A program made the position numbers and the translations under genes. Below are positions 42,966 through 51,654 of a stretch of 64,000 bases of DNA, in pieces; the first letter of the stretch is position 1; the number at the start of each line of letters is the position of its first letter. The notes under the pieces were generated by a model. It did not search any database, was not told where the DNA came from, and saw nothing but the letters and a program-made list of their open reading frames with translations. Origin of the DNA: Chloroflexota bacterium (lineage in GTDB: Bacteria; Chloroflexota; Dehalococcoidia; Lucifugimonadales; GCA-2722455); NCBI GenBank assembly GCA_002722455.1, contig PBMB01000021.1, forward strand, positions 1 through 64,000, read 5' to 3'.

Positions 42966-44675
42966 ATGAATTTAAATAATTTCACGGAAGAAATGGTTAA
43001 AAAATCTTTGACTATATTAAAAAACAATCCAGAAATAGAAAAAAAATTAATATCAGAAATAGAAAGCAAAGAGTTTGAATCAAATGAGGAAAAAGCGTCT
43101 CATATACTTGATTTATTTTTTATTGAAGATGAAATTAGACCAGAAATTTTATTAGAAGAAAATGATTTGGCTAAAAAATTTTTAAAAGATTTAGAAGAAA
43201 TCAAAGCATTTTTGAAAAAATTAAATGAGTATCAATATCATGAACAATTAGCTTTAAGTGAAGAAGTTAATTTAATGCCAGATCCAGATAAGTTATACCC
43301 ATTGAATAAAGCAATGAAAGTAGACCCTACTGCAATAAAATCATTTTCAGAATCTTTATCAACAGACGATTTTGAATTAGGTGAAGACTTAGATTTACAA
43401 AAATATGATTACAATAACGATTTAATTTTAGAAGACGTAGAAGTTGAAGACGTTGAAGTTAAATTGGATTTCTACAAAAAATTAGAAGAAGCAGAAATGA
43501 AAACAGAAGCTGCTATTGTAAAACAAATTGAAGAGATGAATAGAAAATCATATCTAGATAAACAACTAGAAAATTACTTATCTAAATATGAAATTAGACA
43601 CCAAGACGTAAATGAATTAAATGCAGAAACAGGTGTAGATTTACCTCATAAAGCAACATATTACAGCAATGGTGTTTCAAGAATGAAGATGTTTAAGAAA
43701 GAAAAAAATCAATCACCAAACTATGTATCTATGAGTAAAGATCCACAAACAAAAGATTTAGTAACAGCATTATTAATGGTTTCTCCTAAAAATATAGCGT
43801 CATTCCCGATTGATCAGGATGGAAAATCAATTAATTTATTGGTTTCTGCTCTTGCTGAAATAAAAGAAAAGGATTTATTTGATTTAAGTGAATTAACAGT
43901 GTCAGCAAATGTTGATCAAAGAGTTCATAATTTAGTTGCACATGCAAAAAATGAAAACGTCATTGCTTTTGGTGTAGAAAATTCGCCAGAAAAATTGATT
44001 CAAGAACAACAACAAAAAGAAGTTTTGAAAGAACAAAATAGACAGGTAGAGAGACAGCAACAACAAGCATCTCAACCTGACGCAAGTCATTTTAATCATC
44101 CACAAGAACCAATACCAAGTGAAAGTGTCAATGATTTTGAGAAATATGCAAATCAAGAACAAGATTTTTCAATAGATGATATGGATCTTGAAGATAGTCC
44201 ACTTGAAAATTCATTATCTCAAAGCATAACTAAAAATACAGGTATTGCAGATGAAATAGGTGTGTTTAACAAAAAAGTATTGGAAGCAGAACAAAACGGT
44301 GAAGAAACTAATAAAGTAGAAAAAGAATCCGAAGAACCTGTTCAAGAAGTTGAAAGTCAAGAGTCAACTCAAGAAATAGAGAGTCAAGAACAAGAGGATT
44401 TAAATGAGCCAAGTTTTGAAGTTGACGACGATTACCCAATGTCAGATTTTTCAGATGATAATGGGTTTGATAGTATGGATTTTGATAGTATGGATTTTGA
44501 TAATATGGAGCCACCTCAATTTGAACAAATCCCTTCTGAAGCTTACGAACATGAATTAATGGAATTACCAGAAGGTTTTGATGATGATTTCAACATGCAA
44601 GATTTTAATGATTTTAACCCTGCGGAGTTACAATCAGAAAAGCCAAAAAGTAATAATAGACCTAAAAACAAATAA
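42966..44675 (+). CDS. Acidic multi-domain protein with Asp/Glu-rich C-terminus
   Basis: The start was placed at ATG 42966 after TTGGAG; a TTG four codons earlier is in frame but lies in the ribosome site. The protein has 569 aa. Helical N-terminal part (1-200), a folded centre (about 215-340: PNYVSMSKDPQTKDLVTALL...NLVAHAKNENVIAFGVE) that faintly recalls the LPD7-type domains of plasmid relaxase-associated proteins, a Gln-rich linker (EQQQKEVLKEQNRQ) and a disordered acidic tail with repeated DSMDFD units. It precedes the ProQ/FinO gene. The LPD7 likeness is weak. Confidence 0.8.
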   Translation: MNLNNFTEEMVKKSLTILKNNPEIEKKLISEIESKEFESNEEKASHILDLFFIEDEIRPEILLEENDLAKKFLKDLEEIKAFLKKLNEYQYHEQLALSEEVNLMPDPDKLYPLNKAMKVDPTAIKSFSESLSTDDFELGEDLDLQKYDYNNDLILEDVEVEDVEVKLDFYKKLEEAEMKTEAAIVKQIEEMNRKSYLDKQLENYLSKYEIRHQDVNELNAETGVDLPHKATYYSNGVSRMKMFKKEKNQSPNYVSMSKDPQTKDLVTALLMVSPKNIASFPIDQDGKSINLLVSALAEIKEKDLFDLSELTVSANVDQRVHNLVAHAKNENVIAFGVENSPEKLIQEQQQKEVLKEQNRQVERQQQQASQPDASHFNHPQEPIPSESVNDFEKYANQEQDFSIDDMDLEDSPLENSLSQSITKNTGIADEIGVFNKKVLEAEQNGEETNKVEKESEEPVQEVESQESTQEIESQEQEDLNEPSFEVDDDYPMSDFSDDNGFDSMDFDSMDFDNMEPPQFEQIPSEAYEHELMELPEGFDDDFNMQDFNDFNPAELQSEKPKSNNRPKNK

Positions 44676-44705
44676 AAAAAGGAGACAAAGTTCTCCTTTT
44701 TTTAT
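44676..44705 (+). terminator. Rho-independent terminator
   Basis: AAAGGAGA-CAAAGT-TCTCCTTT and T-run directly after the 42966 gene. Confidence 0.88.
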
Positions 44706-44845
44706 TTTTAGAAAACAAGAAAAATGAAAGTTTTTAGATCTATAAAGGTTTCTTTTATCCTAAATAAGTAAAAGAGATTTAATATTTCTTGTCTAATAAG
44801 AAAATTGTGATAAAATAAATCTATGCTTAAAAAAGGGATATCGAG

Positions 44846-45370
44846 ATGATAAAAGACAATAAAAAAAGATCTTACAACAAAAAACCAATACAAACGACTG
44901 GTCTTGAAGGTGTAAAGAATGCTCTAAAATTGCTTAAGAAGCATTTACCTTTATTCCAAAAATCATTACCATTAGAATTAAATTGTTTCAATAAAGTCTA
45001 TGAAGAGATTTCAAAACAAGAACAAAGTAAATTGTATTCTAAAAAAATATTTAGGAGAGCAATAGCAAGACATACAGGTAGTGTAGAATATTTAGAAAAT
45101 TGTTTAATTGAAGGATATAGATACAATTTAGCATTGGAGTCTGTATCTGAATTATCAAATAAAGAAATTGAATACTTTGAGGAAAAATTAAAAGAAACAA
45201 AAATTAGAGTAGCGGAATTTCATAAAGAGTTTATGGCAAAAAAAGCAGCGAAAAAACCTAGCTTCAAGCCAAAAGCAAAAACGGCTGTAACAAAAAAAGT
45301 GATTAAAAAGAAAAGAACAGCTTCAAAACCAGAAACAGAAGACACACCTAAAAAGTTTTCATTTAAATAA
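44846..45370 (+). CDS. ProQ/FinO-family RNA chaperone
   Basis: The protein has 174 aa. Residues about 33-95 follow the FinO/ProQ fold: LPLFQKSLPLELNCFNKVYEEI, then KKIFRRAIARHTGSVEYLENCL and EGYRYNL, with the basic residues that bind the base of intrinsic-terminator hairpins. A basic, Ala/Lys/Pro-rich unstructured tail (130-174) follows, as in ProQ and FinO. Members bind sRNAs and 3' hairpins and stabilise RNA duplexes. It lies 2.4 kb upstream of the giant structured RNA on the same strand, an intriguing but unproven link. Confidence 0.85.
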   Translation: MIKDNKKRSYNKKPIQTTGLEGVKNALKLLKKHLPLFQKSLPLELNCFNKVYEEISKQEQSKLYSKKIFRRAIARHTGSVEYLENCLIEGYRYNLALESVSELSNKEIEYFEEKLKETKIRVAEFHKEFMAKKAAKKPSFKPKAKTAVTKKVIKKKRTASKPETEDTPKKFSFK

Positions 45371-45395
45371 GACCGTAAAAACGGTCTTTTTTTGT
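45368..45395 (+). terminator. Rho-independent terminator
   Basis: AAGACCGT-AAAA-ACGGTCTT with T-run, immediately after the ProQ/FinO gene. Confidence 0.88.
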
Positions 45396-45462
45396 GAAAA
45401 ATCTTTACAACCATATCCTATTTTTGATATAATAAAGAATATTAATTATAGGTTTGTGAAAA

Positions 45463-45846
45463 ATGTTGATAAAAAATACACTTCAAAAATGCAAAAAGTC
45501 TAAAATAAGTGATGACTTATTCAAGATTGAATACAATAGCGAATATTCTGCACAAAATATCGTTTATCTTGTAAGATTTATTCTATTTGTAACTTCATCA
45601 AGAAATGAAGAAAACAAGAAGATTTTGGAGTTTTGCCCTTCTATAATAGAAATAAAAGAAAGAGTGACTGATGTTAGTGAAAAAACAATATTTAAAAGTA
45701 ATAATTTATTGGAAACACAACAAACAAAATTAATAAAATCGGAATTAAAGGCAAAAAATACTATTATTTTAGATCAATTTGCAGATGAAATAATTATCGC
45801 ACATATTCAAAAACATACACATTCAAAACGTTGTTTTTCTTTTTAA
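45463..45846 (+). CDS. Small paralog cassette, member 1 (ends CFSF)
   Basis: The protein has 127 aa. N-terminal beta-like part, helical middle and a basic C-terminus HTHSKRCFSF. It shares with the next three genes the order strands, coiled coil, strand, helix and a C-terminal aromatic-x-Phe. Promoter TTTACA-18-TATAAT lies at 45,403-45,432. No known family. Confidence 0.78.
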   Translation: MLIKNTLQKCKKSKISDDLFKIEYNSEYSAQNIVYLVRFILFVTSSRNEENKKILEFCPSIIEIKERVTDVSEKTIFKSNNLLETQQTKLIKSELKAKNTIILDQFADEIIIAHIQKHTHSKRCFSF

Positions 45847-45862
45847 AAAGGACTAACTAAAT

Positions 45863-45931
45863 ATGCTGACAATGATAAAAATAGAAAGCAGTTCTATTAA
45901 AAATGAAAAAATTTTGTATTTTAGGGTCTAA
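45863..45931 (+). CDS. Possible 22-residue cassette remnant
   Basis: ATG at 45863, after AAGGA, opens 22 codons (MLTMIKIESSSIKNEKILYFRV). The start resembles that of the 47134 product (MLTKIVEQSLSI). Its last codons contain the AGGG ribosome site of the 45935 gene. It may be a truncated copy kept as a translational coupler. Confidence 0.35.
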   Translation: MLTMIKIESSSIKNEKILYFRV

Positions 45932-45934
45932 AAA

Positions 45935-46465
45935 ATGAAAGAAATACATAGAATAGTAAGGAAAACAAATAGCGATCTTAGTGTTGAATTATTTTATACG
46001 CACAAAGACAATAGTAAATATAATATTGTCTTTAATTTCACAAATAAAGATTATGTAAGAAAACAATTATTAACAAGGGTTAATGAGGTTGAATCAGAAA
46101 TAGATGTAATTTCAAAACGATCAGAATCGTTGAATCCTAGATCAAGAGGTAGAAGAACAATTGATGATAATATGCAGAATAGAATGAAAGAACACTTTAA
46201 TAAATCTAAATTGTCGAGATATCGAAGAGAAATTGATTCGATAAAAACAGATTTAAGTAATTTAGATAAATCTAGTGGTTTGTCTTGTCTAATTAAATTG
46301 TTTAATAATGGTGAATGGACAGATTATATTAGATTTAATGTAAATGAAGACTCACTTATAAATATATTTCAAAATGACGAAGTGGAAAAAAACAAACTGT
46401 TTTCAAAAAAAGTAAGTAAATTGATTCATAAGAAATTAGGCTTAAATAACCATTTTTATTTTTAA
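45935..46465 (+). CDS. Small paralog cassette, member 2 (ends HFYF)
   Basis: The protein has 176 aa. Strands at the start (LSVELFYTHKDNSKYNIVFNF), a basic coiled coil (50-110) with RSRGRRTIDD, then LSCLIKLFNN, YIRFNV and a C-terminal helix ending NNHFYF. No signal peptide. Same layout as 46481 and 47134. Unknown function. Confidence 0.8.
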   Translation: MKEIHRIVRKTNSDLSVELFYTHKDNSKYNIVFNFTNKDYVRKQLLTRVNEVESEIDVISKRSESLNPRSRGRRTIDDNMQNRMKEHFNKSKLSRYRREIDSIKTDLSNLDKSSGLSCLIKLFNNGEWTDYIRFNVNEDSLINIFQNDEVEKNKLFSKKVSKLIHKKLGLNNHFYF

Positions 46466-46480
46466 AAAAAGAGCATTTAT

Positions 46481-47122
46481 ATGATATTAAAAAGTGTAAG
46501 AAATAAACTAGAAATAGAACACAAAGAAGAATCGAACATCTCTTTAAAATTCAGGTCTTTTTTGTCTACAGAAAATACAGAATATAAAGTAGAATTTACT
46601 GATTGTGTTTATTTATCAGATGTGCTTTTTTTGGGTGATAATCAAAAAAAATGGAAAGAGTTACTACTTTTAATCAAGGAATATAATATAAAAGAAAGAC
46701 AGATAGGTTCTAAGCATAGTTCTCCACTTTTTTACATTTCAGAAGGTATTGAAAATGAAATTGAAGAACTCTGCAAAGAAACAAAAGAAATTGAATTAGA
46801 AATACAAGAATTAAAAGATTATATAGAAGATGAAAAGATAAAAATATCTTTTAATATAAAAATAAAAAAAATAAAAAGAAGAGATAGAGATCTTGCAGTG
46901 TCTGATCAGCATATTTTAAAAGAAATTGTTTTAAAACCAAAAATTAAGATAAAAAAAGAAGACCGTTCTGAATATGAAACACATGGTAGAACAACTAATT
47001 ATACTTATTTAGAATTTTGTTTTGAAGATAAAGATTTGAATGAAATAAAAGAATATTTAAAAGCAGAAGCAATAAATCTAATAACTTTATCAACAAAAGA
47101 AAATAGAAGATTTGCTTTTTAA
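46481..47122 (+). CDS. Small paralog cassette, member 3 (ends RFAF)
   Basis: The protein has 213 aa. Beta-rich start (SLKFRSFLSTENTEYKVEFTD), glutamate-rich coiled coil (NEIEELCKETKEIELEIQEL), basic strands (ISFNIKIKKIKRRDRD), YLEFCFED and a C-terminal helix ending NRRFAF. Unknown function; same architecture as its neighbours. Confidence 0.82.
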   Translation: MILKSVRNKLEIEHKEESNISLKFRSFLSTENTEYKVEFTDCVYLSDVLFLGDNQKKWKELLLLIKEYNIKERQIGSKHSSPLFYISEGIENEIEELCKETKEIELEIQELKDYIEDEKIKISFNIKIKKIKRRDRDLAVSDQHILKEIVLKPKIKIKKEDRSEYETHGRTTNYTYLEFCFEDKDLNEIKEYLKAEAINLITLSTKENRRFAF

Positions 47123-47133
47123 GTGGTGGAAAA

Positions 47134-47685
47134 ATGTTAACGAAGATAGTAGAGCAATCTCTTTCAATAAGAATAGATAATAAAAATGATTTATTGATAA
47201 AAAATGAAATGAAAGTAAAAACAAAAACAGATGATTATATTATTAAAATGTATTTTACTTTTGATTCACCGTCAAAAAATCTAAAAAAAATGTTGGATTT
47301 ATACGGTGAAAGAATGGCAATTTATAGAATGTATTCAGATCACTTAATGATAGATACATTGTTTTCTAACTGTAAAAAAGAGCTAGAAGACATTAATTGT
47401 AAAATCAATGAAACTGAGATTGTAGGTAATTATTCAGCAAGGATTTCAGAATTAGATATAGAAATATCTGATTTAAATACAAAAAAAGAATTATTGCTAT
47501 TTAAAGAGAAACGCTTGCAGAAATTAAAACAAGAAAATAACTATGTTTCTTTTATGTTTTCAAAATCGAACGATCTTAAAGATTTGATAATATCAGATAA
47601 AGAAAAGTTTCTTAATAAATTTAATAAAGAAGCTTTAACAATTTTAAATAGGTCGATAAGAGAAAAATCAACATATAGTTTTTAG
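47134..47685 (+). CDS. Small paralog cassette, member 4 (ends TYSF)
   Basis: The protein has 183 aa. N-terminal strands (DDYIIKMYFTFDS), coiled coil (CKKELEDINCKINETEI through NTKKELLLFKEKRLQKL), YVSFMFSKS and a C-terminal helix ending KSTYSF. It is the last gene before the promoter of the giant ncRNA. After its stop, AGGAGCATGATG leads only to an immediate stop codon, perhaps the start of a lost fifth member. Confidence 0.82.
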   Translation: MLTKIVEQSLSIRIDNKNDLLIKNEMKVKTKTDDYIIKMYFTFDSPSKNLKKMLDLYGERMAIYRMYSDHLMIDTLFSNCKKELEDINCKINETEIVGNYSARISELDIEISDLNTKKELLLFKEKRLQKLKQENNYVSFMFSKSNDLKDLIISDKEKFLNKFNKEALTILNRSIREKSTYSF

Positions 47686-47774
47686 GAGCATGATGTGAAA
47701 GAATAATTAAAAATAATTAGTTTAAAAAACTTAAAAAAAGTTACTAGGATAAGTAATTTTTATTCTTTTTAAGA

Positions 47775-47803
47775 TTGACAAAAAGAGCGTATAGTTATAT
47801 AAT
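47775..47803 (+). promoter_or_regulatory. Perfect consensus sigma70 promoter of the giant ncRNA
   Basis: TTGACA (47775-47780), a 17-base spacer and TATAAT (47798-47803): all twelve consensus bases and ideal spacing, the only such promoter I found in the window. No ribosome site or ORF follows; the structured RNA begins at about 47,810. Confidence 0.92.
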
Positions 47804-47809
47804 ATTTTA

Positions 47810-48736
47810 ACAGTCGAAAGACAAGTTTAAAGGCTCTTATGAGCGAACTGAGGACTCACAATTGCGCTTCCAATTGCCTTGGGGATGTAGCCGAAAGGCA
47901 GAAGTAACAACCGTTCTTTGGAACTAATTGAAGATAAATATTTGCATAATCTCCAAATACTTCAAGGGTGTGGACTGAAAAGTCAGAGATTACTTGTTTT
48001 TTAAGAGTTGAGTAACGTTATAATTTACTATTTATTGGTAAACATAATATTCTCCACACGTCCCTTACTGTTGTGAAACAGAAAAGGTTGCTCACCTTAC
48101 CTTAAACATAAGGTTACACTCCGTGAGGTTTAAAAAGGTTAATTCGTGCTTTTTTGTTGAATATTGGAATTCTTAGGAATCCTTTATGTATAGCTTGGGC
48201 AACTATACCATCAACCGCCCACTTTTGCACTTTGAAATTAGTGCTTATTAAATTTGCGTAAAGGGCTTCTCTTATATAGAACACGCTTAATATTGCTATA
48301 TAGAGCCAAGACGGTTATCGGTTAAGCACGATAACAAAGAAGTACAGGTAATGCTGGAACCCGAACTTGAAGTCTTTCACAGAAAGACGAAATAAACTAA
48401 GGGAACGCCACAACTTCAATTTCAAATTTAAATGAGTCGCTGGTCTGAAACATGCTAATCAGCCACGTAAAAAAAAGAAGTATGGTTGCTGAAAATGAGA
48501 GAAGGCTCACAGACGTAGAATCCTTCATTGAATGAAGTAAAAAAGTTTGTTCGTTACTTTTTTCATAAAAAAATGAACCCAAGATGATTAAGCTTGTGAA
48601 TTCATCAAAAAAATTGGTCAAGTCGGTAGTGAAAGTGTGCTTATCGCTAACACTACATTAAGATGAGGATAAGCAAGATTTCATATGATATATTTGGCTG
48701 AATTATCCAGCAAAGCACCCTAGTGGTGCTTTTTTT
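47810..48736 (+). ncRNA. Large (about 0.93 kb) ornate structured noncoding RNA, GOLLD/ROOL-like
   Basis: No ORF of protein-like composition exists here. GNRA hairpins: GTC-GAAA-GAC (47813-47822), GCC-GAAA-GGC (47890-47899), GACT-GAAA-AGTC (47973-47984) inside TAATCTC/GAGATTA (47947/47986), CTGTT-GTGA-AACAG (48068-48081). Further helices: ACCTTA/TAAGGT (48099/48109) inside CTCAC/GTGAG, GTTATCG/CGATAAC (48314/48329), GTCTTTC/GAAAGAC (48372/48382) inside TTGAAGT/ACTTCAA, CTGA/TCAG. Three H-type pseudoknots: GTATAG/CTATAC with GGGC/GCCC (48188-48220); GCGT/ACGC with TATATAG/CTATATA (48256-48302); AGTGT/ACACT with GCTTATC/GATAAGC (48634-48674). Consensus promoter and terminator frame it. Size and ornateness match GOLLD or ROOL RNAs, which occur in phages and near tRNA genes; class membership is unconfirmed. 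Confidence 0.85.
48715..48736 (+). terminator. Rho-independent terminator of the giant ncRNA
   Basis: GCACC-CTAGT-GGTGC followed by T7 defines the RNA 3' end. Confidence 0.9.
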
Positions 48737-48790
48737 ATTTTAAAAAAATGATATAATAAGCATATGTAAAAAATAAGGAAATAAAACAAA

Positions 48791-50875
48791 ATGGATTTAG
48801 AAAGTGATAATTTTTTAAATGAATTATTAGTGCAAAAAAAGCAAAAAAACTTTTTTAATAAATGCCTGTCAGAAGGTATTGATCAAAATTCAATAGAAAA
48901 TCTAATAAAAAACTTAGATGTTTATAAACATTTAATGAAATCTAATAAAATATTCTTAAATGATTATATTTCTAGAAAAAATATTAAGTCATATTTTAAA
49001 ATTTTTGAAGAATTAAATGATAACGTTGAAAAAATAATAATAAACAATAAAGCAAAAAAATTATTATCTTCTGTTACCTCTCAAAGACATTCCTTTTTAA
49101 TAAATGAAGAAACTCACGAAATATTTAGAGAGTTGGTGAAACAAAACATATCAAGAAATCAATTAGAAGAAGCAGTAACCTTTAAATTGGAAGCTTTCAG
49201 CGATTCTGAAACATTCAACAAAACATTGGAACAAAGCTTATTAAAAAGAATATCAAAAGAAAATTTAAAAAAGAAAGCAGAATCCGTATCTGCGGTAGAA
49301 TTAGGTGAAGTAGATAATAAAATATTTTTCTTAATTAATGACGCCAATCAAATGAAAGAATTGGGAACAGATATGTGGTGTGTATCAAGAGATGAAAGTA
49401 TGTATAACAACTACATAAAACATGGTGAGCAATTTGTTATTACATTTGATTACGAAAAAGGAGTATTAGATAGTCAATCACATACTGCTACAATCGTGTC
49501 TCCGAATGGAAAAGTTTTAGAAAACTATGACAGTAAAGACAAATTATTTTCAGACCAAGAACTTATAAAAACAATAGAATCATTTCCATTGAAAAAACAC
49601 CCAAAAGAAATAATTGAATTCTTTTTTGATAAAACAGAAGATTCTGAAAATTCTAAAAAATATGCTATAAGAAAATCAATTGCAGCATTAACTTTATCAG
49701 GAAATCAAGATTATTTAAAAGAAGATCCTATTTTTAATGATTATTTTAGTTTTAATGAAATTGAGAATATATCTTTATCTGCGATATCTGACGCAATAAC
49801 ACAAGATAATGCTTTTAGCTATGTAGATAAATTAAACGATTTATCTGAGTCAGATAAAGAAATTATTGTTCACCGTTTTTTTAGTGATTCATTTTTTTCA
49901 AAAGATTTAGATTACTCTAATGAAATAGAGGTTTTTTCTAGAATGATGAAAAACAAAGGATTGAAGTCAGTAATAGAATCTGAAATATCTAAGATAGCGA
50001 CACCTGAAAAAGAATTCTTTTATAATAGATATGGTGTAATGTTATCAACAATGAATGAATATGATAACTTAAGTAATTTTACAGAAGAAGAAATACAAGA
50101 AGTTACTAAAATTGCAGATTTAAATATGACAAAAGAAGAACAGTTTACTGCATTAATTGAAGTCACGCCACATGAAAGTATAGATTTCAAAAAAGATTTA
50201 TCTTATATGATTAATGAAGATAAAGAAACTTATAGAAAAGTTTTAAATGAACCAAGCAACTATGAAGACGTATATACTCTATTTTTAAAAATCATTGAAG
50301 ATAATAACAATGAAACACTTAGTGAATATATGATTAAATATTTAAATAATGATACTGTAATTGAAATGTCTGAAAATCTACAAGAGAACATTTTTAAAAA
50401 TATGTTTTCAAGACAAATGATATTCGATGACTACTATTCAAAAGCAAAAAAAGAATTAGGTATATTGGAAAAAATAACAACACTAAAATCTTTAGAAATA
50501 TCAGATACAAATGTTATTTGCTCTGACGTGAAAATGACTTTATTGAATAACAAATCTAATTCTGTATATAGTAAATACAAGGAAAATAATGTTATGATAG
50601 TGGAAGACGAAATCAGAGGCAATTTCTCAAATGAAATCTATAAAACATTTGTCGATATGAGTAAAGAAATGGAAATAATTCAAAGAAAAAGAAAGAAAGA
50701 ATATAGTGAAAAAGAAAAGAATGATATAGGTTTAAAGTTAAAAAAAGTTTATAATAGTTTATCAGAATCTCAAAAAGAAGATTTTAACTTTGCAATTGAA
50801 CATTCTTCTGCGAGATTGAGTAAGATCTATAATGAAGCAAAAAAATTAAAAATTGTAAACAAATTTAAACCTTAA
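48791..50875 (+). CDS. Large protein with a phage/plasmid-type WC-S/T domain
   Basis: The protein has 694 aa and no signal or membrane segment. Around residues 190-260 the sequence LGTDMWCVSRDESMYNNYIKHG followed by FVITFDYEKG resembles a domain seen in phage and plasmid proteins where T-x-WC-x-(S/T) precedes a tyrosine-rich Y-x-x-Y...G and a strand. The rest is helical with acidic repeats. It starts 55 bases after the ncRNA terminator, with its own TATAAT (48,751-48,756) and AAGGA. Function is not known; the domain resemblance is from memory of the pattern. Its 3' end overlaps the convergent 50846 gene by 30 bases. Confidence 0.8.
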   Translation: MDLESDNFLNELLVQKKQKNFFNKCLSEGIDQNSIENLIKNLDVYKHLMKSNKIFLNDYISRKNIKSYFKIFEELNDNVEKIIINNKAKKLLSSVTSQRHSFLINEETHEIFRELVKQNISRNQLEEAVTFKLEAFSDSETFNKTLEQSLLKRISKENLKKKAESVSAVELGEVDNKIFFLINDANQMKELGTDMWCVSRDESMYNNYIKHGEQFVITFDYEKGVLDSQSHTATIVSPNGKVLENYDSKDKLFSDQELIKTIESFPLKKHPKEIIEFFFDKTEDSENSKKYAIRKSIAALTLSGNQDYLKEDPIFNDYFSFNEIENISLSAISDAITQDNAFSYVDKLNDLSESDKEIIVHRFFSDSFFSKDLDYSNEIEVFSRMMKNKGLKSVIESEISKIATPEKEFFYNRYGVMLSTMNEYDNLSNFTEEEIQEVTKIADLNMTKEEQFTALIEVTPHESIDFKKDLSYMINEDKETYRKVLNEPSNYEDVYTLFLKIIEDNNNETLSEYMIKYLNNDTVIEMSENLQENIFKNMFSRQMIFDDYYSKAKKELGILEKITTLKSLEISDTNVICSDVKMTLLNNKSNSVYSKYKENNVMIVEDEIRGNFSNEIYKTFVDMSKEMEIIQRKRKKEYSEKEKNDIGLKLKKVYNSLSESQKEDFNFAIEHSSARLSKIYNEAKKLKIVNKFKP

Positions 50876-51577
50876 TTCGGAATCTTTGTTATCTAAGCCA
50901 GGTGGAACTTTATTTAGATAATCAATATTTTTTTCTATTTTTAAAACCAAGGATTCATTTAGTTTGAATCCTAGTGAAAAATCGTTATCATATCGAGTAT
51001 TACTTTGACCAGAAGTAATAGTGCTTTCAAGATCAAAAGACAAAAGTTTATTAATATCCCAATTTAATAAGAAATTAAATATAACAACCGCCTCATTAAC
51101 ATTTTCTGGCAAAATCAAGTCACCTTCATCAATTTCATCTAAGTTGGGTTCTTGATATCTATAACCAACACCAATTTCTGTTTCCATTCGTAAATCTTCT
51201 TTATTAAATAATTGATAACCTACACCAGGTGATACTACAATATCTGTAAAATATGAGCTGTATTTAGTTGTTTTTGCATTAAGATTAGAATATAAATAAA
51301 ATCGCTCATTTAATTTGTAATCAGATTGAAGTTTTAACTTTTTTTGATTTTTATCTTCTTTTCCATCTTCTTCTGAAATGTTAAATGTAAGTTCTCCAGT
51401 ATTTCTAAACAGTCCTTTTATATATTCACCATTTAATCCACCATACAAAGATTTTGATTCTGTATTTCCTGAACTTGAATTGTAACCGAACTCAACACTC
51501 CCGTTGAGAGCATTGTCTTCTGCATATGATAATTGTGACATTATTATTAATAAGATTACTAGTAATTTATTTTGCAT
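50846..51577 (-). CDS. DUF481/YdiY-like outer-membrane beta-barrel protein
   Basis: The protein has 243 aa. Signal peptide 1-19 (LSYA). Then alternating amphipathic strands with the family start GSVEFGYNSSSGNTESKS, and a C-terminal FKFVYNF with terminal Phe, the signal for BAM-dependent insertion. It matches the DUF481 (YdiY) family of salt-induced outer-membrane proteins of unknown function. Convergent overlap with the 48791 gene. Confidence 0.88.
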   Translation of the reverse strand: MQNKLLVILLIIMSQLSYAEDNALNGSVEFGYNSSSGNTESKSLYGGLNGEYIKGLFRNTGELTFNISEEDGKEDKNQKKLKLQSDYKLNERFYLYSNLNAKTTKYSSYFTDIVVSPGVGYQLFNKEDLRMETEIGVGYRYQEPNLDEIDEGDLILPENVNEAVVIFNFLLNWDINKLLSFDLESTITSGQSNTRYDNDFSLGFKLNESLVLKIEKNIDYLNKVPPGLDNKDSELRFKFVYNF

Positions 51578-51625
51578 TTTTTGATTCTATCAAATAAATA
51601 AAAAATAACAAAGTTTTTTCAAAAA

Positions 51626-51652
51626 AAAATGTTGCTTGAAGCAACACTTTTG
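51626..51652 (-). terminator. Rho-independent terminator
   Basis: On the minus strand GTGTTGCTT-CA-AGCAACAT is followed by T8, ending the 51655 gene. Confidence 0.85.
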
Positions 51653-51654
51653 TT

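Noticed and set aside
48397-48621. 74-codon minus-strand open frame inside the giant RNA
   Set aside because: No ribosome site; it lies antisense across predicted helices, and its composition is not protein-like.
47810-48736. Group I or group II self-splicing intron
   Set aside because: No group II domain V hairpin (AGC...GAAA...GUU-type) or intron-encoded protein, no group I P3/P7 core that I could trace, and a dedicated promoter and terminator flank it. It does not interrupt a gene.
47810-48736. RNase P RNA, tmRNA or 6S RNA
   Set aside because: The P4 consensus GAGGAAAGTCCGGGC, the tmRNA tRNA-like ends and the 6S central bubble are absent, and the length is far beyond these RNAs.
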